From AP-15 sp963812675 (lineage in GTDB: Bacteria > Pseudomonadota > Alphaproteobacteria > ATCC43930 > CGMCC-115725): a stretch of 64,000 nt of DNA. Within the stretch, counting starts at the first letter, position 1; every line of letters begins with the position of its first letter. The stretch spans positions 1 through 64,000 of the forward strand of contig CAWEWR010000019.1 in NCBI GenBank assembly GCA_963812675.1. The letters run 5' to 3'. Position numbers and translations under genes: made by a program. This document shows, piece by piece, positions 41,869 through 51,196 of this stretch. The notes under the pieces are model-generated. The model was given only the letters and a program-made list of their open reading frames with translations. It did not search any database and was not told the DNA's origin.

Positions 41869-44160
41869 CTACAGCTTGTTCGGGTTCGCCAGCCCGGGCG
41901 AGCCCTGGCGTTGCACTTGCTGCGGGACGAGGCCCGCATTGATCAGCTGATTGCGCAAATCCTCGGTCAGCGCCCGGGCATCGCGCTGATCGTGCACGAC
42001 GTGCGGCGTGATCAGCACCAACAGTTCCGTACGCATGCGCGAGTTGCTTTGGGTCGAAGCCAGGGTGCCGAGGAGCGGGATATCCTTGAGGAAGGGTATG
42101 CCGCCGTTATCATTCGAGGCATTGTCGCGGATCAGACCGGCCATCCCGACCGTCTGGCCATCCTGCACGGCCACCCGCGTGCGGAATATCTGATCGTTGA
42201 AGGTCGGCGAGCCTTGGACCGTGTTCGTCGCGGCGGCCGCGACATCGCTGACTTCCTGGGCGATGTCGAGGGAGACGAGCCCGCCGGAATTGACGCGCGG
42301 CGTCACCTGCATGATGACGCCGGTCGAATGATAGTCGACGCTGTTGACGACCGGCGCGTTGGCGGCGAGCGTGCTCGTCGCGGTTCCGGTCAGCACCGGC
42401 ACCTGCTGGCCGACCTGAAGACGTGCCGGCTCGTTGTCGAGGACCATGACCTGAGGAGCCGAGAGCACCTTCACCTTGGTCACCGTGGCGAGCAACGAGA
42501 GCGCGAAATTCGGAGATTTGCTCAGTGTGAAAAAGGGATTGGTCGAGGGAAAGGGCAGGTTGCCGAGAGCAGGAAGGCCCGACTGCGGCCCAAGGGTGAA
42601 GGCGACGTGGTCGGCCTTGAAGAAGAATTGGGTGCCGTATTGCAGCGTATCATTGAGGTCGACCTCGGCGATCGTCGCCTCGATCAGCACCTGGAGCGGG
42701 ATGATATCGATCTTGCGCAGCATCCCCTCGACTACCGCGTATTCGCTCGGCGTCGCATAGATCAACAGCGCATTGTTGCGCCGGTTGGCGATGATGCGCA
42801 TGCGGTTCTCGGGCGCCGCACCCCCGGGCCCGGTCTCGGCCGACAACGGCTCGGTGGCGGGCGGCGGCCCGCCCTCGGCTGCCCCCGGCTGGGGAATCCC
42901 GGCGCCTAGGCCACCTCCGGCACCTGCGGCCCCGGCACCTCCGGCCGCGCCCGGCAGGCCCGTAGTGACGCCGGCCCCACCACCCGCCCCCCCGAGACCT
43001 GCGGTGGAACCTTGGCCGCCGAAACCCGTCGTGCCGGCTCCTGGCCCGCGCCCCCCACCAATCGTCAGCTGTTCAGCGCCGGGCGCAGTGCTCCCCGGGG
43101 GGCCAGGCGTCGGGGAGACATTGCGCGGCGTAAACGCTCGCTGGAGCAGGTTCTCGAGATCGGCGCTTTGGCCGTTCTGCACATAATAGACGTGCCAGGC
43201 CCGCGCCGTCGCGTCCTCGAGCTGGTTTGTCAGCCTGAAAAATCGTCTTGCCGCATCGATGTAGCGGGCCTGCGACGACACGACCAGAACGGCATTGACC
43301 CGATCCATCGGGACGACGCGCACGATGCCGCCGAGAGCACCTTCGGCCTGAGCCTGCAAGACCCGCTCGAACTCGCTGGCCCGCTTTGCCGGATCGCTGT
43401 CGCCCACGGGAAAGAGGGCATAGGACTGACCGGCTAGGATATCGATGTCGAAAGCCCGGATGAGACCGACCAGGGTCTGGCGGACCGCGGCGTCCCCGGA
43501 CACAATCAGCGCGTTGGGCGCCGGGTCGGCGGCAATTTTCCCGCCCTCTGCAACATAGGGTTCGAGCACCTTGGCAAGATCCTTGGCCGAGGCGTAGCGC
43601 AATGGCACGACCTGGGTGCCGGCGCCTATTGCGTTCGCGCCAGAGACAAGATTGCGGGTCGCACCCGCGGGCATCGGGACGACGGCGTAGACCCCATTCC
43701 GTTCGATCAACGTCGCACCGTTCGCGTTGAGCAAAGTCTCGAGCGTCGGGATCAACGCCGAACGCTGCATCGGGGTACCGGTCTCGATCGAACCGGTGCC
43801 ATGCACGTTAGGGTCGATCGTGTAGTTCAGATTGAGGGTGGTGCCGAGAATGGTGCGCACGATCTCCCGGATGTCGGTGTCGACAAAATTTAAGGTCACG
43901 TCGCCGGTCTGAGTGGTGGTCGCGCCCGGACCCGGTGGTGGCACCACGGGTGCTGCTTCGGCGCCGGACGCGACAAAGGGACGTTGCCGGCTGCGATCGG
44001 TGGGGATCGCACTGTTTATTCGGGGCTCCGCAGCTTGCAAGCTGCTCGGCTGCTCCAAGGGCTCCAAACCCGGCTGCGCCGGCAGCTGCTGACAATCAGC
44101 CAGCACGGCGAGCGCTAGGGCGACGGCGAGAGGCCGAAGGGGGTGCCGCGAGATCAACAT
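41869..44160 (-). CDS. gspD: Type II secretion secretin GspD
   Basis: 763 residues. Outer-membrane secretin channel. N-terminal hydrophobic leader (AVALALAVLADCQQ) with a cysteine that could be lipidated, though Asp before Cys is atypical. N0 domain LNFVDTDIREIVRTILGTTL, then N1-N3 repeats (VVPLRYASAKDLAKVLEPYV; IVRVVPMDRVNAVLVVSSQA). A Gly/Ala/Pro-rich insertion at about residues 365-450 breaks N3. The secretin domain has PLQVLIEATIAEVDLNDTLQ, VLSAPQVMVLDNEPARLQVG, and GIPFLKDIPLLGTLASTQSN. Its ATG overlaps the stop of the GspC-like gene (TAATG). Confidence 0.95.
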   Translation of the reverse strand: MLISRHPLRPLAVALALAVLADCQQLPAQPGLEPLEQPSSLQAAEPRINSAIPTDRSRQRPFVASGAEAAPVVPPPGPGATTTQTGDVTLNFVDTDIREIVRTILGTTLNLNYTIDPNVHGTGSIETGTPMQRSALIPTLETLLNANGATLIERNGVYAVVPMPAGATRNLVSGANAIGAGTQVVPLRYASAKDLAKVLEPYVAEGGKIAADPAPNALIVSGDAAVRQTLVGLIRAFDIDILAGQSYALFPVGDSDPAKRASEFERVLQAQAEGALGGIVRVVPMDRVNAVLVVSSQARYIDAARRFFRLTNQLEDATARAWHVYYVQNGQSADLENLLQRAFTPRNVSPTPGPPGSTAPGAEQLTIGGGRGPGAGTTGFGGQGSTAGLGGAGGGAGVTTGLPGAAGGAGAAGAGGGLGAGIPQPGAAEGGPPPATEPLSAETGPGGAAPENRMRIIANRRNNALLIYATPSEYAVVEGMLRKIDIIPLQVLIEATIAEVDLNDTLQYGTQFFFKADHVAFTLGPQSGLPALGNLPFPSTNPFFTLSKSPNFALSLLATVTKVKVLSAPQVMVLDNEPARLQVGQQVPVLTGTATSTLAANAPVVNSVDYHSTGVIMQVTPRVNSGGLVSLDIAQEVSDVAAAATNTVQGSPTFNDQIFRTRVAVQDGQTVGMAGLIRDNASNDNGGIPFLKDIPLLGTLASTQSNSRMRTELLVLITPHVVHDQRDARALTEDLRNQLINAGLVPQQVQRQGSPGLANPNKL

Positions 44161-44804
44161 TACCGCTGTTGGCGCAGCCGCGCTGCCCTCGGCAGCGCGC
44201 CGGGAGGAACAACAGGCACACCCGGAAGCGGTTGCGTGACCGCCGGGGCGCCAGGCACGGGAACGCGCGGCCTGCCCGGAGGCGGAGGGTTTGGCGGTCG
44301 CCCGCCGGGTTGGCCAATTGGCGGTTGCCCAGGCGGCGAGGCTAAACTTGGATCGAGCTTTGGCTGCAAGGTCTTGGTTCCGCTCGGGCCGCTCAACGAG
44401 ACTTCGCGGGGCGTGATGCTCTCGATCCGCCAGCCGCTTACGGCGTCGCCTTCCGCGACCTTCAACGGCTTGTCGCCGCTGACCGCGAAAATTGCGAGAC
44501 GGTGGCCGGGCGTCGTAACGATCCCGGTCAGCCTCGCATCGGTCAGATCGTCAGCTGCAGCTCCGCTGGGAGCGTCTTGCGCAGGCCGCCGCGTGCTGCT
44601 GAAGAGCGGTCGAGCGAGGGCAGCGGCAACCAGCTCCTCGGGTCTCGGGTTCTGCGGCCGAGTCATTGGGCTCGCCGCTTCGGACCGCGCCGCTTGGGCA
44701 ACCACCGCGTCCTCCGTCCCGGCGGGCGCGAGCTCAATGATGAGGATCGCGGCGAACAGCAGACATCCCCCGCCCAGCAGCAACAGCACGAGGCGATCGA
44801 TCAT
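44160..44804 (-). CDS. GspC/GspN-like inner-membrane linker protein
   Basis: 214 residues. One N-terminal transmembrane helix (LVLLLLGGGCLLFAAILIIE), then LVAAALARPLFSSTRRP, a segment typical of GspC/GspN proteins, and a homology-region-like beta domain (LTGIVTTPGHRLAIFAVSGD, WRIESITPREVSL). The last 65 residues are nearly all Pro, Gly, Arg and Val (GQPGGRPPNPPPPGRPRVPV), probably an extended periplasmic arm reaching the secretin. No PDZ domain, so not a full GspC. It lies between gspM and gspD and overlaps both (ATGA with gspM, one base with gspD). Confidence 0.8.
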   Translation of the reverse strand: MIDRLVLLLLGGGCLLFAAILIIELAPAGTEDAVVAQAARSEAASPMTRPQNPRPEELVAAALARPLFSSTRRPAQDAPSGAAADDLTDARLTGIVTTPGHRLAIFAVSGDKPLKVAEGDAVSGWRIESITPREVSLSGPSGTKTLQPKLDPSLASPPGQPPIGQPGGRPPNPPPPGRPRVPVPGAPAVTQPLPGVPVVPPGALPRAARLRQQR

Positions 44805-45352
44805 TGCTTGACCGCCACCGATTTCTCGCCATCACGGTAACCATAAACATCGAGACCGGCATCGAGCCCCGCAGCCGCCGGCGTGCCAGGCCGCCTCAAC
44901 ACCCCGTGGATGTGCAGATTGTCGATCACCAGAGGCGGTGTGGCAGACTCGAGCTTGGCGAGGAATTTGACCAGCGTCTCGTAGGACCCGCTGAGGACGT
45001 AGCGCAGTCCGATGCGGCGATACCCCGAGCGCGCCTCGGCCGGAAGACTTTCGGTGCTGCCGATCGTCGCGCCGGCGGAGGCAGCGAGTTCCTCTATGCG
45101 GCTTTGCAGCGTGGCCGCAGCTATCGGATCGCTGGCACCCTCCAAAGTGATCTTGCGTGTGCCAGCAGCCGCACGCAGCTGCTCGACGCGGGCGCGCAGA
45201 GCCGGCAGCTCGTCCGCAGCGGCGCGCAGCCGCGGCACCAGCATGCGCCGATCCTCCAGCACGGCAGCCCGCTCGGCGTAGAGCCCGAGCAAAGGCGAGA
45301 CGACCAGGAGATAGACGCTTCCCAGCGCGACGAGCAGCAAGCTCAGCGCCAA
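44801..45352 (-). CDS. gspM: Type II secretion protein GspM
   Basis: 183 residues from a TTG start; the true start could lie a little upstream. An N-terminal transmembrane helix (LSLLLVALGSVYLLVVSPLL), a coiled-coil (LRAAADELPALRARVEQLRA) and a ferredoxin-like periplasmic domain (IGLRYVLSGSYETLVKFLAK; LVIDNLHIHGVL). This fits GspM, which with GspL holds the assembly platform. It starts 41 bases after the gspL stop. Confidence 0.88.
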   Translation of the reverse strand: MALSLLLVALGSVYLLVVSPLLGLYAERAAVLEDRRMLVPRLRAAADELPALRARVEQLRAAAGTRKITLEGASDPIAAATLQSRIEELAASAGATIGSTESLPAEARSGYRRIGLRYVLSGSYETLVKFLAKLESATPPLVIDNLHIHGVLRRPGTPAAAGLDAGLDVYGYRDGEKSVAVKQ

Positions 45353-45393
45353 AAGCCGGCCTCGCCGGCCAGTCGGTAGGGCGGTAAACGAGG

Positions 45394-46431
45394 CTACGGC
45401 CTGACCTCCGCGTTGATCGTGAAAAGCTCGGCCCGGAGGGCCTCGAGCCGGGTGACGGGTGCCGAAAAACCGGGATTCCGGAACTCGGGATCGGCGGCCA
45501 GCGCCCCAATCAACCGCGCGGCTGCGGCAGAGCGGCCGCTCAGCGTCAGTTTACGCTGCCGCAGCTCCATCTCGGTCAGGTAGGTGTCGTCTGGCAAGAC
45601 GCGGGTCGCGGCCGCCAATACGACTAGCGGCCGCCCGGCCTTGTCGCGCTCGCTTTCGATAAAGCCGGCATTGCCCGACAGGCGATCGATATCCTGGCGC
45701 AGTTTGTCGGCCTCTGCGGCGGCGGCTCGAGCACTCGCGACTTGACCGTTGAGAGAAGCCAAGGCCAGCTCCTGGCGTACGAAGGGCGTCACTACAGCGG
45801 CGATTGCGAGAGCGGCGCAGCATGCGGTGGCCGGCCAGAGCAGGCGGTGCGAGGCGTGATGCTTGCGAGTTCCGTCCCCGTTGAGCGGCAGGTAAGTCCC
45901 CTCGTCCTGACCGTCGGCAATCTCCACCCGCCTCGGCCGAATTCCGACCGCAGCGAGATCGGTGAGCAGCGGGTCGAGGTTCGCTTTTGGGACCAGAGAG
46001 AGGCGCACCGATAGCCGCCCGTTTTGCCGGTCGGCCGCAATGACTCGATGATTCCAGTAGAGTTCCTCAGCTGTGAACGGGGTCTCGCGGTCCATTTCGA
46101 AGGCGAGCGCCTGATCGAGCTCCCGTTCGGCAGCAAGTGGCAGGCTCACCGTTTTTCCCAGCACGTCGGCCTCGCCGAGGCGAAGCACCGTAGTCTTACC
46201 CGCCATGCGGGGCAGGCCGGCCATACCGATCGCTCCGAGCGCAAAATGGCCGAGCGGGCTATCCTTGCCGTTATGGCGTTGGTCGACGGCAACAGCTTCG
46301 ACCCCCTGCCCTAGGGAACCGATCGGAGTAATCACCAGCGCATCGCCGGTGCCCAGCGCAGACCGTCGCAGTTCCTGCGGCAGCAAGTCCGCAAGCTGCG
46401 CGCACCACCAGGCAAAGAACTCGCGTAACAT
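45394..46431 (-). CDS. gspL: Type II secretion protein GspL (PilM/PilN-like)
   Basis: About 345 residues. Cytoplasmic actin-like part (VLRLGEADVLGKTVSLPLAA; LDQALAFEMDRETPFTAEEL with the DRxTPF motif) that contacts GspE, one transmembrane helix (ATACCAALAIAAVVTPFV) and a periplasmic PilN-like domain after a coiled coil (SARAAAAEADKLRQDIDRLS; DTYLTEMELRQRKLTLSGRS). ATG 46431 is preferred; GTG 46467 is possible. A 239-base gap separates it from gspJ upstream, where no gene is recognisable. Confidence 0.9.
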   Translation of the reverse strand: MLREFFAWWCAQLADLLPQELRRSALGTGDALVITPIGSLGQGVEAVAVDQRHNGKDSPLGHFALGAIGMAGLPRMAGKTTVLRLGEADVLGKTVSLPLAAERELDQALAFEMDRETPFTAEELYWNHRVIAADRQNGRLSVRLSLVPKANLDPLLTDLAAVGIRPRRVEIADGQDEGTYLPLNGDGTRKHHASHRLLWPATACCAALAIAAVVTPFVRQELALASLNGQVASARAAAAEADKLRQDIDRLSGNAGFIESERDKAGRPLVVLAAATRVLPDDTYLTEMELRQRKLTLSGRSAAAARLIGALAADPEFRNPGFSAPVTRLEALRAELFTINAEVRP

Positions 46432-46670
46432 GATCCGAGACGAAGCCGATAAAAATCCAGCCTGCACCGCCGCCGCTGCCCCTTAAAGGCGGCAGCGGTC
46501 CAGAAAGGCCCCTCCACCCTTCAGCTTGCTGCCCGACAGGAGATTTGCCGAATATGGCTCGATCAAGGCAAGCTCGCCGGGAGGATGGTGGCTGTGCCGC
46601 GGTAAATAAGGGACGCGGCGTGGCAACGACGCCGCGCGCTGGGCGCCATAACGCGAATCGCTCGGGGATC

Positions 46671-47294
46671 TCACGACTGAGGAGCGGCAATCAAATCCGG
46701 AAAGCGGCGTCGATCGTTCTCGCCGAAGACGAGCCGGACGCGAATGAGCTCCGGAATCGCCGGGCCGTCCCACTGTGCTTGCCACGCGGTTTCCTGCCCT
46801 GGTGAAGACGTACCCCAATAAGCGAGATCGAGGCGCTCGACATTTCCCACCAATTCGGTTTCGGTCGGCGGGGTCGCGGCGGTGGAAAGTTCGTGGCGAT
46901 GCGGGGTCCAGCGCAACACGAGCCGACCGTGGCTCAGCTCGAGCGTGATGTCGGCTCGCTGGGTGGTTCCGAGCCCGGTCGGCAGATCGCCGACGAAGGC
47001 CAGGCTCGCAGCGCTACCCTTCAGCTCCGCGCCACCCGCCGCGCTGACCCCCGGGCCGAAAGACGGTGAGGGAGCGATCCCGCTCAGCAGAGCGCGCAGA
47101 ATGCGCGCGGCCGCATCGAGCTCGGCGGTTTCCCCCACCCGCCGAGATTGCGCCTCCCAGAGTGTGAGCCCGGTGCGTACGCCCTGTGTTAGGCCGATTA
47201 TCAGGAAGCCGAGCACCGTCACGACGACGAGAATTTCGAGCAGAGTGAACCCGCCCTGCCGAGCGAAGGTGCGCCCGTCCGCCGGCGGACTCAT
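46671..47294 (-). CDS. gspJ: Type II secretion minor pseudopilin GspJ
   Basis: 207 residues. Type IV prepilin leader RQGGFTLLEILVVVTVLGFL with Glu+5, then TQGVRTGLTLWEAQSRRVGE and a beta-rich C-terminal half ending in ELIRVRLVFGENDRRRFPDL, as in GspJ, part of the I-J-K tip complex. Its ATG overlaps the gspI stop by four bases. Confidence 0.9.
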   Translation of the reverse strand: MSPPADGRTFARQGGFTLLEILVVVTVLGFLIIGLTQGVRTGLTLWEAQSRRVGETAELDAAARILRALLSGIAPSPSFGPGVSAAGGAELKGSAASLAFVGDLPTGLGTTQRADITLELSHGRLVLRWTPHRHELSTAATPPTETELVGNVERLDLAYWGTSSPGQETAWQAQWDGPAIPELIRVRLVFGENDRRRFPDLIAAPQS

Positions 47295-47713
47295 CGGGCC
47301 GTCCCTGCGGTGCCGAGACGCAATGTTCTCAGCACCACCGACCGGGGGCCCTCATGCCCAGGCCAGGAGATCGCGACCTCGACATTGAACAAGGTGGTGG
47401 TCGCCGATGATACGCCGTCTTGCGCCAACGACTGCCGCGAGGTCAGCGGCGAGACGCGAAGCGCCCAGCGGTAGCCGCCGCCGTCATCCCCGGTCAATTC
47501 GCCCTCGACCAACGCGGCGTCGCGCCCGACCGCCGCCAAATGCGACTGGGCGCGCTGAACGGCCTCCTCGGCCCGCGCCGCGGTGTCCACGGCAAAGAGC
47601 CCGCCGCTTCCCGCACGGAAGAGGCCCACCAAGGCCAACCCGGCAATTGCCAATGCGACGACGACTTCGAGCAGTGTGAAACCGTTTTCCCGGGTGCCGT
47701 GATCAGCGGACAT
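47291..47713 (-). CDS. gspI: Type II secretion minor pseudopilin GspI
   Basis: 140 residues. Leader RENGFTLLEVVVALAIAGLA (cleavage G/F, Glu+5), followed by the GspI-type core (ARAEEAVQRAQSHLAAVGRD; GYRWALRVSPL) and a final strand VEVAISWPGHEGPRSVVLRT. Overlaps gspH by 11 bases and gspJ by four. Confidence 0.92.
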   Translation of the reverse strand: MSADHGTRENGFTLLEVVVALAIAGLALVGLFRAGSGGLFAVDTAARAEEAVQRAQSHLAAVGRDAALVEGELTGDDGGGYRWALRVSPLTSRQSLAQDGVSSATTTLFNVEVAISWPGHEGPRSVVLRTLRLGTAGTAR

Positions 47714-48179
47714 CGGCGACGCTCACTCTCCCGGTCAGCCAATCGACACCGACCGCCGTGCGCCGCGTGCCCTCGGCGAGAATGATCCTGCCCCCGGTGG
47801 AACTGCCGTCGGGGTTAAAGCGGATATCGCCCACCTTGGCTCGGCGGTTTTCACCGGTGATGGTCAGAAGCTCGATCGAGAGATCAGCTGGCAGGCGGCG
47901 CTCCGCCCCCGCGCCGACACGATAGACGTGGCCGCTCACATCGAGATCGAAGCGCACCGGCCGATTGCTCGCTATCGCCTCCGACCGCGCCAGGCGCAGT
48001 CCCGAGGCGAGCTCGGAGGCCGTCCCCTTGAGCCCGAGCCCGCTGCTCCACGGAGGCTTGTAACCGGCAACGAGAACCAACGCTAAACCGAGAATAGCAA
48101 GGGTGACGACGACCTCGATCAGAGTAAAACCGGCATAGTGCTGCTGATCGAGCCGGGAGGCTCTACACCGCGAGATCAT
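47703..48179 (-). CDS. gspH: Type II secretion minor pseudopilin GspH
   Basis: 158 residues. Leader YAGFTLIEVVVTLAILGLAL with Glu+5, then LASGLRLARSEAIASNRPVR, which is characteristic of GspH/FimT, and a beta domain with IRFNPDGSSTGGRIILAEGT. Overlaps the end of gspF by 17 bases. No gspG follows it: gspG lies at the other end of the cluster, convergent. Confidence 0.93.
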   Translation of the reverse strand: MISRCRASRLDQQHYAGFTLIEVVVTLAILGLALVLVAGYKPPWSSGLGLKGTASELASGLRLARSEAIASNRPVRFDLDVSGHVYRVGAGAERRLPADLSIELLTITGENRRAKVGDIRFNPDGSSTGGRIILAEGTRRTAVGVDWLTGRVSVADVR

Positions 48180-49386
48180 TGAGGCTCAGCATTGCCGTCA
48201 GCAGCGCGCTGACAATCCCGGCGACGGCGAGACCCATCGCAATCGTGATCATCGGCACCGCGAGCGCGACGAGCCGCTGCATCATCAAGCGGGCTTGCTC
48301 GTCGTGGATATCGGCGGCTTTGAGCGCCATCGACGAGAGCTGCGCGGCCTCCTCGCCGAGCTGCAGCAGGTGGATGGTCCGCGCCGGGAACACGCCGGCG
48401 GCGGCGAGCGGCCGGGCGAGGCCGCCGCCGCCCTTTGCGCCGAGTGCTGCCGCTTCGACCGCGGCCGCGGCGGCGAGATTGCCGAGCGCATCCTTGGCGA
48501 TGCCGAGTGCCGAAATCAACGGGACGCCATTCTGCAACAGACTGCCGAGCGTGCGGGTGAGCCGCGCCGCGAGAGTCTCGCGCAATAACCCGCCGGCAAC
48601 CGGCAGACGCAGCAGCACGCGATCGAACTTCAGGCGGTAGGCGGGCCGCGCCAACAGCTGCCGGGCGATCAGCCCGCCCGCTAAAAGCGCCAGGAACAGC
48701 CAGGGCGCCAAGGCGCCGACGACCGTCCCGACGGTCATCAGCACGCGTGTCGCAGCAGGCAACTCGGCACCGGCCTGCTCGAAAATCGGCGTGAACTGCG
48801 GCAGCACGTAATCGAGGAGCAGCACAATCGAGCCGATCGCTGCGACGATCAGCAGCGCCGGATAGATCAGCGCCGAACGCAGATTGGCGCTGAGGCTGCG
48901 CTCGCGCTCGAGGAGCGTCGCCAGCCGGTCGAGCGTCGCCGGCAGGGTGCCGCCTGCCTCTCCGGCCCGCACCAGGCCGACATAGAGTTTGGAGAAGCTT
49001 CGCGGTTCGGCGGCGAGGGCGGCTGCGAGCGAGCTGCCGGAACGCACCTTGTCGCGCACATTGCCGAGAATTCCCCGGGCCCGGGCATTGCGGGTGTTTT
49101 CCACGACGAAACGCAGCGCGCGATCGAGGTCCTGCCCCGCCCCCAGCATGATCGACAGCTCGCGGGTGACCTCGCTGAGCGAGTTCTTGTCGAGGCCGCG
49201 GCTGCGGCCGAGCTCGATCTGCAATAAGTCGGCCCAGCCGCCGCGCCCCGCGGCCAAATCGGCACGCAACACGATCTGCCCTTGGCGCTGCAGCCGCTCG
49301 ACGACTGCCGCTCGATCCGGCGCCTCCATCACGCCGCGGGCGACATCACCGCCGGGATTTACCGCCGACCAGCGAAAGGACGGCAT
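48163..49386 (-). CDS. gspF: Type II secretion inner-membrane platform protein GspF
   Basis: 407 residues. Two repeated GspF domains (SEVTRELSIMLGAGQDLDRA in the first; LTRTLGSLLQNGVPLISALG in the second), three transmembrane helices (ALIYPALLIVAAIGSIVLLL; APWLFLALLAGGLI; MITIAMGLAVAGIVSALLTA) and the conserved LYVGLVRAGEAGGTLPATLD. It anchors the ATPase to the pseudopilus platform. It begins one base after the gspE stop. Confidence 0.95.
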   Translation of the reverse strand: MPSFRWSAVNPGGDVARGVMEAPDRAAVVERLQRQGQIVLRADLAAGRGGWADLLQIELGRSRGLDKNSLSEVTRELSIMLGAGQDLDRALRFVVENTRNARARGILGNVRDKVRSGSSLAAALAAEPRSFSKLYVGLVRAGEAGGTLPATLDRLATLLERERSLSANLRSALIYPALLIVAAIGSIVLLLDYVLPQFTPIFEQAGAELPAATRVLMTVGTVVGALAPWLFLALLAGGLIARQLLARPAYRLKFDRVLLRLPVAGGLLRETLAARLTRTLGSLLQNGVPLISALGIAKDALGNLAAAAAVEAAALGAKGGGGLARPLAAAGVFPARTIHLLQLGEEAAQLSSMALKAADIHDEQARLMMQRLVALAVPMITIAMGLAVAGIVSALLTAMLSLNDLAV

Positions 49387-49387
49387 C

Positions 49388-51127
49388 CTAAGCCTCGCTC
49401 CGGATGCAGCGCACGACCTCCTCGATCGTGGTATCGCCTTCGATCACCGCGATCAGGCCGTTGTCGAAGATCGGGCGCATGCCTTGTTCGATTGCCGTGC
49501 GCTCGATCGCCGAGTCGTCGGCTCCCTCGAAGATCAGGCGGTCGATCGCCCTGTTCGGCACCAGGAGCTCGGCGATGGCCCGCCGGCCGCGATACCCGGT
49601 GCCGCGGCATGCGGGGCAGCCCTTCGGATGAAAAAGGGTGATCGCCTCGGCTGGAGCGAGGCGTTCGAGGCCGAGCCGTTCGATCAGAGCTGACGGCGCC
49701 GGATCGGGAGTCCTGCACACTGGACACAGCCGGCGGACGAGCCGCTGGGCGAGGACTGCCTTAAGCGTTGCCGTCATCAGGTAATCTTCGAGCCCCATGT
49801 CGCGCAGCCGCGTCATCGTCGCCGCGGCCGAATTCGTATGGATGGTCGACAGCACGAGATGGCCGGTCAACGCCGCCTGCACCGCGATCTGCACGGTTTC
49901 GAGATCGCGGATCTCGCCGATCATGATGACGTCGGGATCCTGCCGCAGGATCGAGCGCAACAGGTTCGCGAAATTGAGCCCGATCTGCGGCTTTACCTGG
50001 ATCTGGTTGATGCCGGTCAGCTGATACTCGATCGGATCTTCGACCGTTACGACATTGCGCGCCACCGTGTTCAGCTTGAGGAGGCCGGTGTAGAGCGTCG
50101 TCGTCTTGCCGCTGCCCGTCGGTCCCGTTACCAGCACCATGCCATTCGGCAGATCGAGCGCGCGTTCAATTCCCTGCCGGATGTCGGCAGGCAGACCGAG
50201 CTTGGCGTAGTCGAACTCGACGGCGGTGCGGTCGAGGATTCGCAATACGACCTTTTCGCCGTGCAGGGAGGGGATTGTCGAAACCCGGAAGTCGATCTCG
50301 TGGCCGCGCACCGTCAGCTTGATTCGGCCGTCCTGCGGCAGCCGGCGTTCGGCAATGTCGAGCCGCGCCATGATCTTTATGCGCGAGATGACGGCGGCCT
50401 GAAGGCGTGCCGGCGGCGGCTCGACCTCGTGCAGCACGCCGTCGTAGCGATAGCGTATCCGCAACCGATCCGGAAACGGCTCGAGATGAACGTCCGAGGC
50501 GTGCGTCTCGACCGCCCGCGCGATCAACTGATTGACGAGGCGGATGACCGGCGCCTCGCTGGCCAGGTCCTTGAGCCGCTCCGCATCCTCTTCCGCCGGC
50601 TCGGCGCCGGCGGCCATGTCGTTGAGCACCTCCTCGGGGTCGCTTCCCTCGCCGAGCTCGGCATAGAGCCGCTCGAGCGCGGCTTCAAGCTCGATCGGCA
50701 CGGCGACCGCGACCGCGACCGACCGGCCGAGCGCCGCCCCGATGGCGTTACGGGTAAAGACGTCGAGCGGATCGGCCATGGCGAGCGTCGCCCGATCATC
50801 GCTCGCCGCGATCGGCAATGCGCGAACTCGGCGCAGGAATTTCGGCTTTAACCGATCGTGAAACAGCGGTGCGTCCGGATAGTCTGCGGTCCCGACCAGC
50901 GGCGCCGCAATCAGCTGCGCCAAGGCTTCGGCGAGCCCGCGGTCGCTGACCAGGCCGAGTTGGGTCAGTACCTGGTCGAGCCGGGCCCCGGTCTCGGCTG
51001 CGACGCGGCGTGCGCGGTCCAGGGTGCGCCGGTCAATGGCACCGCTGTCGACAAGGCTCGCGCCGAGCTTGGCGACCAATTCTCCGGCGTCCTGATTGCT
51101 TGGAGAAGCGATAGGCTCGAAAGTCAT
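49388..51127 (-). CDS. gspE: Type II secretion ATPase GspE
   Basis: 579 residues. N-terminal GspE/PilB domains (residues 1-180) bind GspL. The ATPase core has Walker A GPTGSGKTTTLYTGLL, Asp box TVEDPIEYQLTGINQIQV, Walker B LRQDPDVIMIGEIRD and His box GHLVLSTIHTNSA. The zinc-binding loop has Cys pairs CPVC and CPACRGTG separated by about 40 residues. First gene of the minus-strand gsp block and divergent from the prepilin peptidase gene, with the shared promoter region at 51128-51196. Confidence 0.96.
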   Translation of the reverse strand: MTFEPIASPSNQDAGELVAKLGASLVDSGAIDRRTLDRARRVAAETGARLDQVLTQLGLVSDRGLAEALAQLIAAPLVGTADYPDAPLFHDRLKPKFLRRVRALPIAASDDRATLAMADPLDVFTRNAIGAALGRSVAVAVAVPIELEAALERLYAELGEGSDPEEVLNDMAAGAEPAEEDAERLKDLASEAPVIRLVNQLIARAVETHASDVHLEPFPDRLRIRYRYDGVLHEVEPPPARLQAAVISRIKIMARLDIAERRLPQDGRIKLTVRGHEIDFRVSTIPSLHGEKVVLRILDRTAVEFDYAKLGLPADIRQGIERALDLPNGMVLVTGPTGSGKTTTLYTGLLKLNTVARNVVTVEDPIEYQLTGINQIQVKPQIGLNFANLLRSILRQDPDVIMIGEIRDLETVQIAVQAALTGHLVLSTIHTNSAAATMTRLRDMGLEDYLMTATLKAVLAQRLVRRLCPVCRTPDPAPSALIERLGLERLAPAEAITLFHPKGCPACRGTGYRGRRAIAELLVPNRAIDRLIFEGADDSAIERTAIEQGMRPIFDNGLIAVIEGDTTIEEVVRCIRSEA

Positions 51128-51196
51128 GACGGCATTATATCACGAACGGCACCACTGACCGCCGGACAGAATAGCTCGAACGGGGGTTGCGGGCGA

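Noticed and set aside
46432..46670. Missing pseudopilin gene in the gspJ-gspL gap
   Set aside because: No prepilin leader or other T2SS motif in any frame.
49838..50851. 337-codon plus-strand frame running into the prepilin peptidase frame
   Set aside because: Antisense of gspE; the prepilin peptidase part starts only near 51197.
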